NCBI GenBank assembly: GCA_026421135.1
Contig: JAPKCR010000012.1
Location: forward strand, 1-14,060
Direction: 5' to 3'
Length of the DNA: 14,060 nucleotides
Source of the DNA: Sulfitobacter sp.
Lineage (GTDB): Bacteria > Pseudomonadota > Alphaproteobacteria > Rhodobacterales > Rhodobacteraceae
Below the pieces are notes generated by a model, which did no database searches, was not told where the DNA came from, and saw only the letters and a list, made by a program, of their open reading frames with translations. Positions 12,875 to 14,060 of the stretch are shown here, piece after piece; position 1 is the first letter of the stretch, and the number at the start of each line of letters is the position of its first letter. The translations under genes and the position numbers were made by a program.

Positions 12875-14060
12875 CTAAATAAAGAAATGTGAAATCGAGT
12901 TGGCGTAGTAATTCAAGATCGGCAATTCATCAGGAGATGCGGCAAATTTCCCGTCGACTACAACCATCATCCCACGCTGCACTAGCTGTTCTCGCGCTTT
13001 AAGAACAGCCTCTTCAAAATCAGCGTGAGGGATATCGATCGCCTTCTTAGCCTTTTCCAGCAGTCGCGCCATTTCGGCTTTCAGCGCATCGCCTGTCAGC
13101 GGGCCGTTGGCCGATACCAAGATGTGCGCCATCAGCGGCACAAATAGCAGCGGCATCTCGCTTGCAATCCGTCCCATCAAATCTTGTGCTAATTGATCGA
13201 CATCCGGCTTATTACCATAGTCGCGCAAGGGTACGGGTTCGCCAAAAACCACAGCCGCCTCGCCAAAGCGCATAAACTTGCCACGGATTCGCAACCACGT
13301 TTTGCGAAGAATGAATATCAAAATTACCGATATGCGCGCCCTGAAGCGCCTCGTGCCCGCTAGGTTCGCTTCGATCAGAACCCGATCTTCAAGAACCCGG
13401 TCATAGTTTATGGCAACTGGCACAAACACCACCTCCCGGTCGGTCAAATCAGCGCCAACAACATAGCCCAACAATCCCATTTTTGGCGGCATCAACTTGC
13501 CATCAAGGCTTAACCCTCCTTCTGGGAATACCGCTTGGGTCACGCCGCCTTCGGTAGCCTTTTGAACGTAGCGCGCCAAGACTTTGCGATACAGCGCACC
13601 ACGGGATTTGCGACGAATGAAATAGGCCCCCATCGATCTTATCAACCGGCTAAGCGGCCAAACCCGCGCCCATTCCCCTACCGCGTAGCTTAGCGCCGAT
13701 GCCTCGCCCGCCAGATAGGTCACCAACATATAGTCCATGTTGCTGCGGTGGTTCATGACAAAGATCACGGTCGCCTCACCGTCTATCTTTTCAATGACAG
13801 CGGCGTTGTCCTTGCCAGTGCGCACCTCGTAAAGCGTGTTTGCTAAAAACCGGGCAAGCCGGATGCCAAAACTGAAATAGGCGAATGCGCTAAAACTGGG
13901 CACGATCTCTCTCGCATAGCGCCGCGCCTGTTCGAATGCCACATTTTCAGGAATGCCCTCTTCGCGCGCGTGATCGGCAATTGCTTGGCTGATCTGCGGA
14001 TCATAAATCAGGCGTTGAATCATGTCGTGGCGGCGAGCCAATTTGAACGGCTCAATCGGG
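12875..14060 (-). CDS. PlsB-like glycerophospholipid acyltransferase (1-acyl- or glycerol-3-phosphate acyltransferase), N-terminus beyond the window
   Basis: The frame is open through the right edge (it reads PIEPFKLARRHD at the edge), so the true start lies outside. The TTG at 14041 is not a convincing start, and relatives in this group begin further upstream with a membrane segment. About 394 residues are visible. The acyltransferase motifs are NHRSNMD (the HX4D catalytic pair, encoded near 13750-13733), AYFIRRKSRGALYRKV (motif II region), VFPEGGLSLDGKL (motif III) and VVFVPVAINYD (motif IV). The order and the long C-terminal extension resemble PlsB-type enzymes that acylate glycerol 3-phosphate or a related acceptor at the inner membrane for phospholipid synthesis. 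The acceptor cannot be decided here. It lies 155 bp upstream of ccr on the same strand, with no clear terminator between them. Confidence 0.82.
   Translation of the reverse strand, partial: PIEPFKLARRHDMIQRLIYDPQISQAIADHAREEGIPENVAFEQARRYAREIVPSFSAFAYFSFGIRLARFLANTLYEVRTGKDNAAVIEKIDGEATVIFVMNHRSNMDYMLVTYLAGEASALSYAVGEWARVWPLSRLIRSMGAYFIRRKSRGALYRKVLARYVQKATEGGVTQAVFPEGGLSLDGKLMPPKMGLLGYVVGADLTDREVVFVPVAINYDRVLEDRVLIEANLAGTRRFRARISVILIFILRKTWLRIRGKFMRFGEAAVVFGEPVPLRDYGNKPDVDQLAQDLMGRIASEMPLLFVPLMAHILVSANGPLTGDALKAEMARLLEKAKKAIDIPHADFEEAVLKAREQLVQRGMMVVVDGKFAASPDELPILNYYANSISHFFI

Noticed and set aside
14039..14041. TTG at 14041 as the start of the acyltransferase
   Set aside because: The frame stays open to the window edge with family-like sequence (PFKLARRHD), so the gene is simply cut by the window.

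Overview
This 14.06 kb window reads as chromosomal DNA of an alphaproteobacterium, most likely a member of the Rhodobacteraceae (Roseobacter group). The reasons are the crotonyl-CoA carboxylase/reductase (ccr) of the ethylmalonyl-CoA pathway, a TsaB-RimI pair, a TauE/SafE transporter joined to an alphaproteobacterial TIGR02186-type membrane protein, and a LuxR/LuxI pair close to ccr. No tRNA, rRNA, insertion sequence, phage gene or CRISPR array is visible. The window is gene-dense and mostly ordinary core or near-core genome. The less routine parts are the leader of the BMP transporter operon and the regulatory DNA around ccr, luxR and luxI.

Plus-strand half (1-7277). The 3' end of tsaB overlaps rimI. 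A 127-bp gap with unusual secondary-structure potential follows. It leads into a four-gene ABC importer operon of the BMP/purine-nucleoside type: periplasmic binding protein, double ATPase and two permeases. After an 80-bp gap comes a two-gene unit, a TauE/SafE-family permease overlapping a secreted or membrane-anchored TIGR02186-family protein.

Minus-strand half (7274-14060), read right to left. A PlsB-like acyltransferase enters from the right edge and is cut there. It is followed by ccr with a strong ribosome binding site and a strong hairpin after its stop. Then come a small ORF overlapping luxR, luxR, luxI, a RecD/Dda-like SF1 helicase and a short-chain dehydrogenase. The helicase and dehydrogenase overlap by 4 bp, and luxI lies 41 bp from the helicase, so luxI-helicase-SDR may form one transcription unit. 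The two halves meet tail to tail with a 4-bp stop-codon overlap (TTAA, 7274-7277).

The best candidates for something not routinely annotated are: (i) a leader upstream of the BMP operon in which one CGGGT segment can pair with either of two identical ACCCG segments; (ii) two dyads of the form TTGC-N7-GCAA upstream of ccr, plausible sites for a RamB/ScfR-type regulator; (iii) a hairpin that would bury the luxI Shine-Dalgarno sequence; and (iv) a small protein gene overlapping the start of luxR. I see no clearly new multi-gene system such as a defence island.
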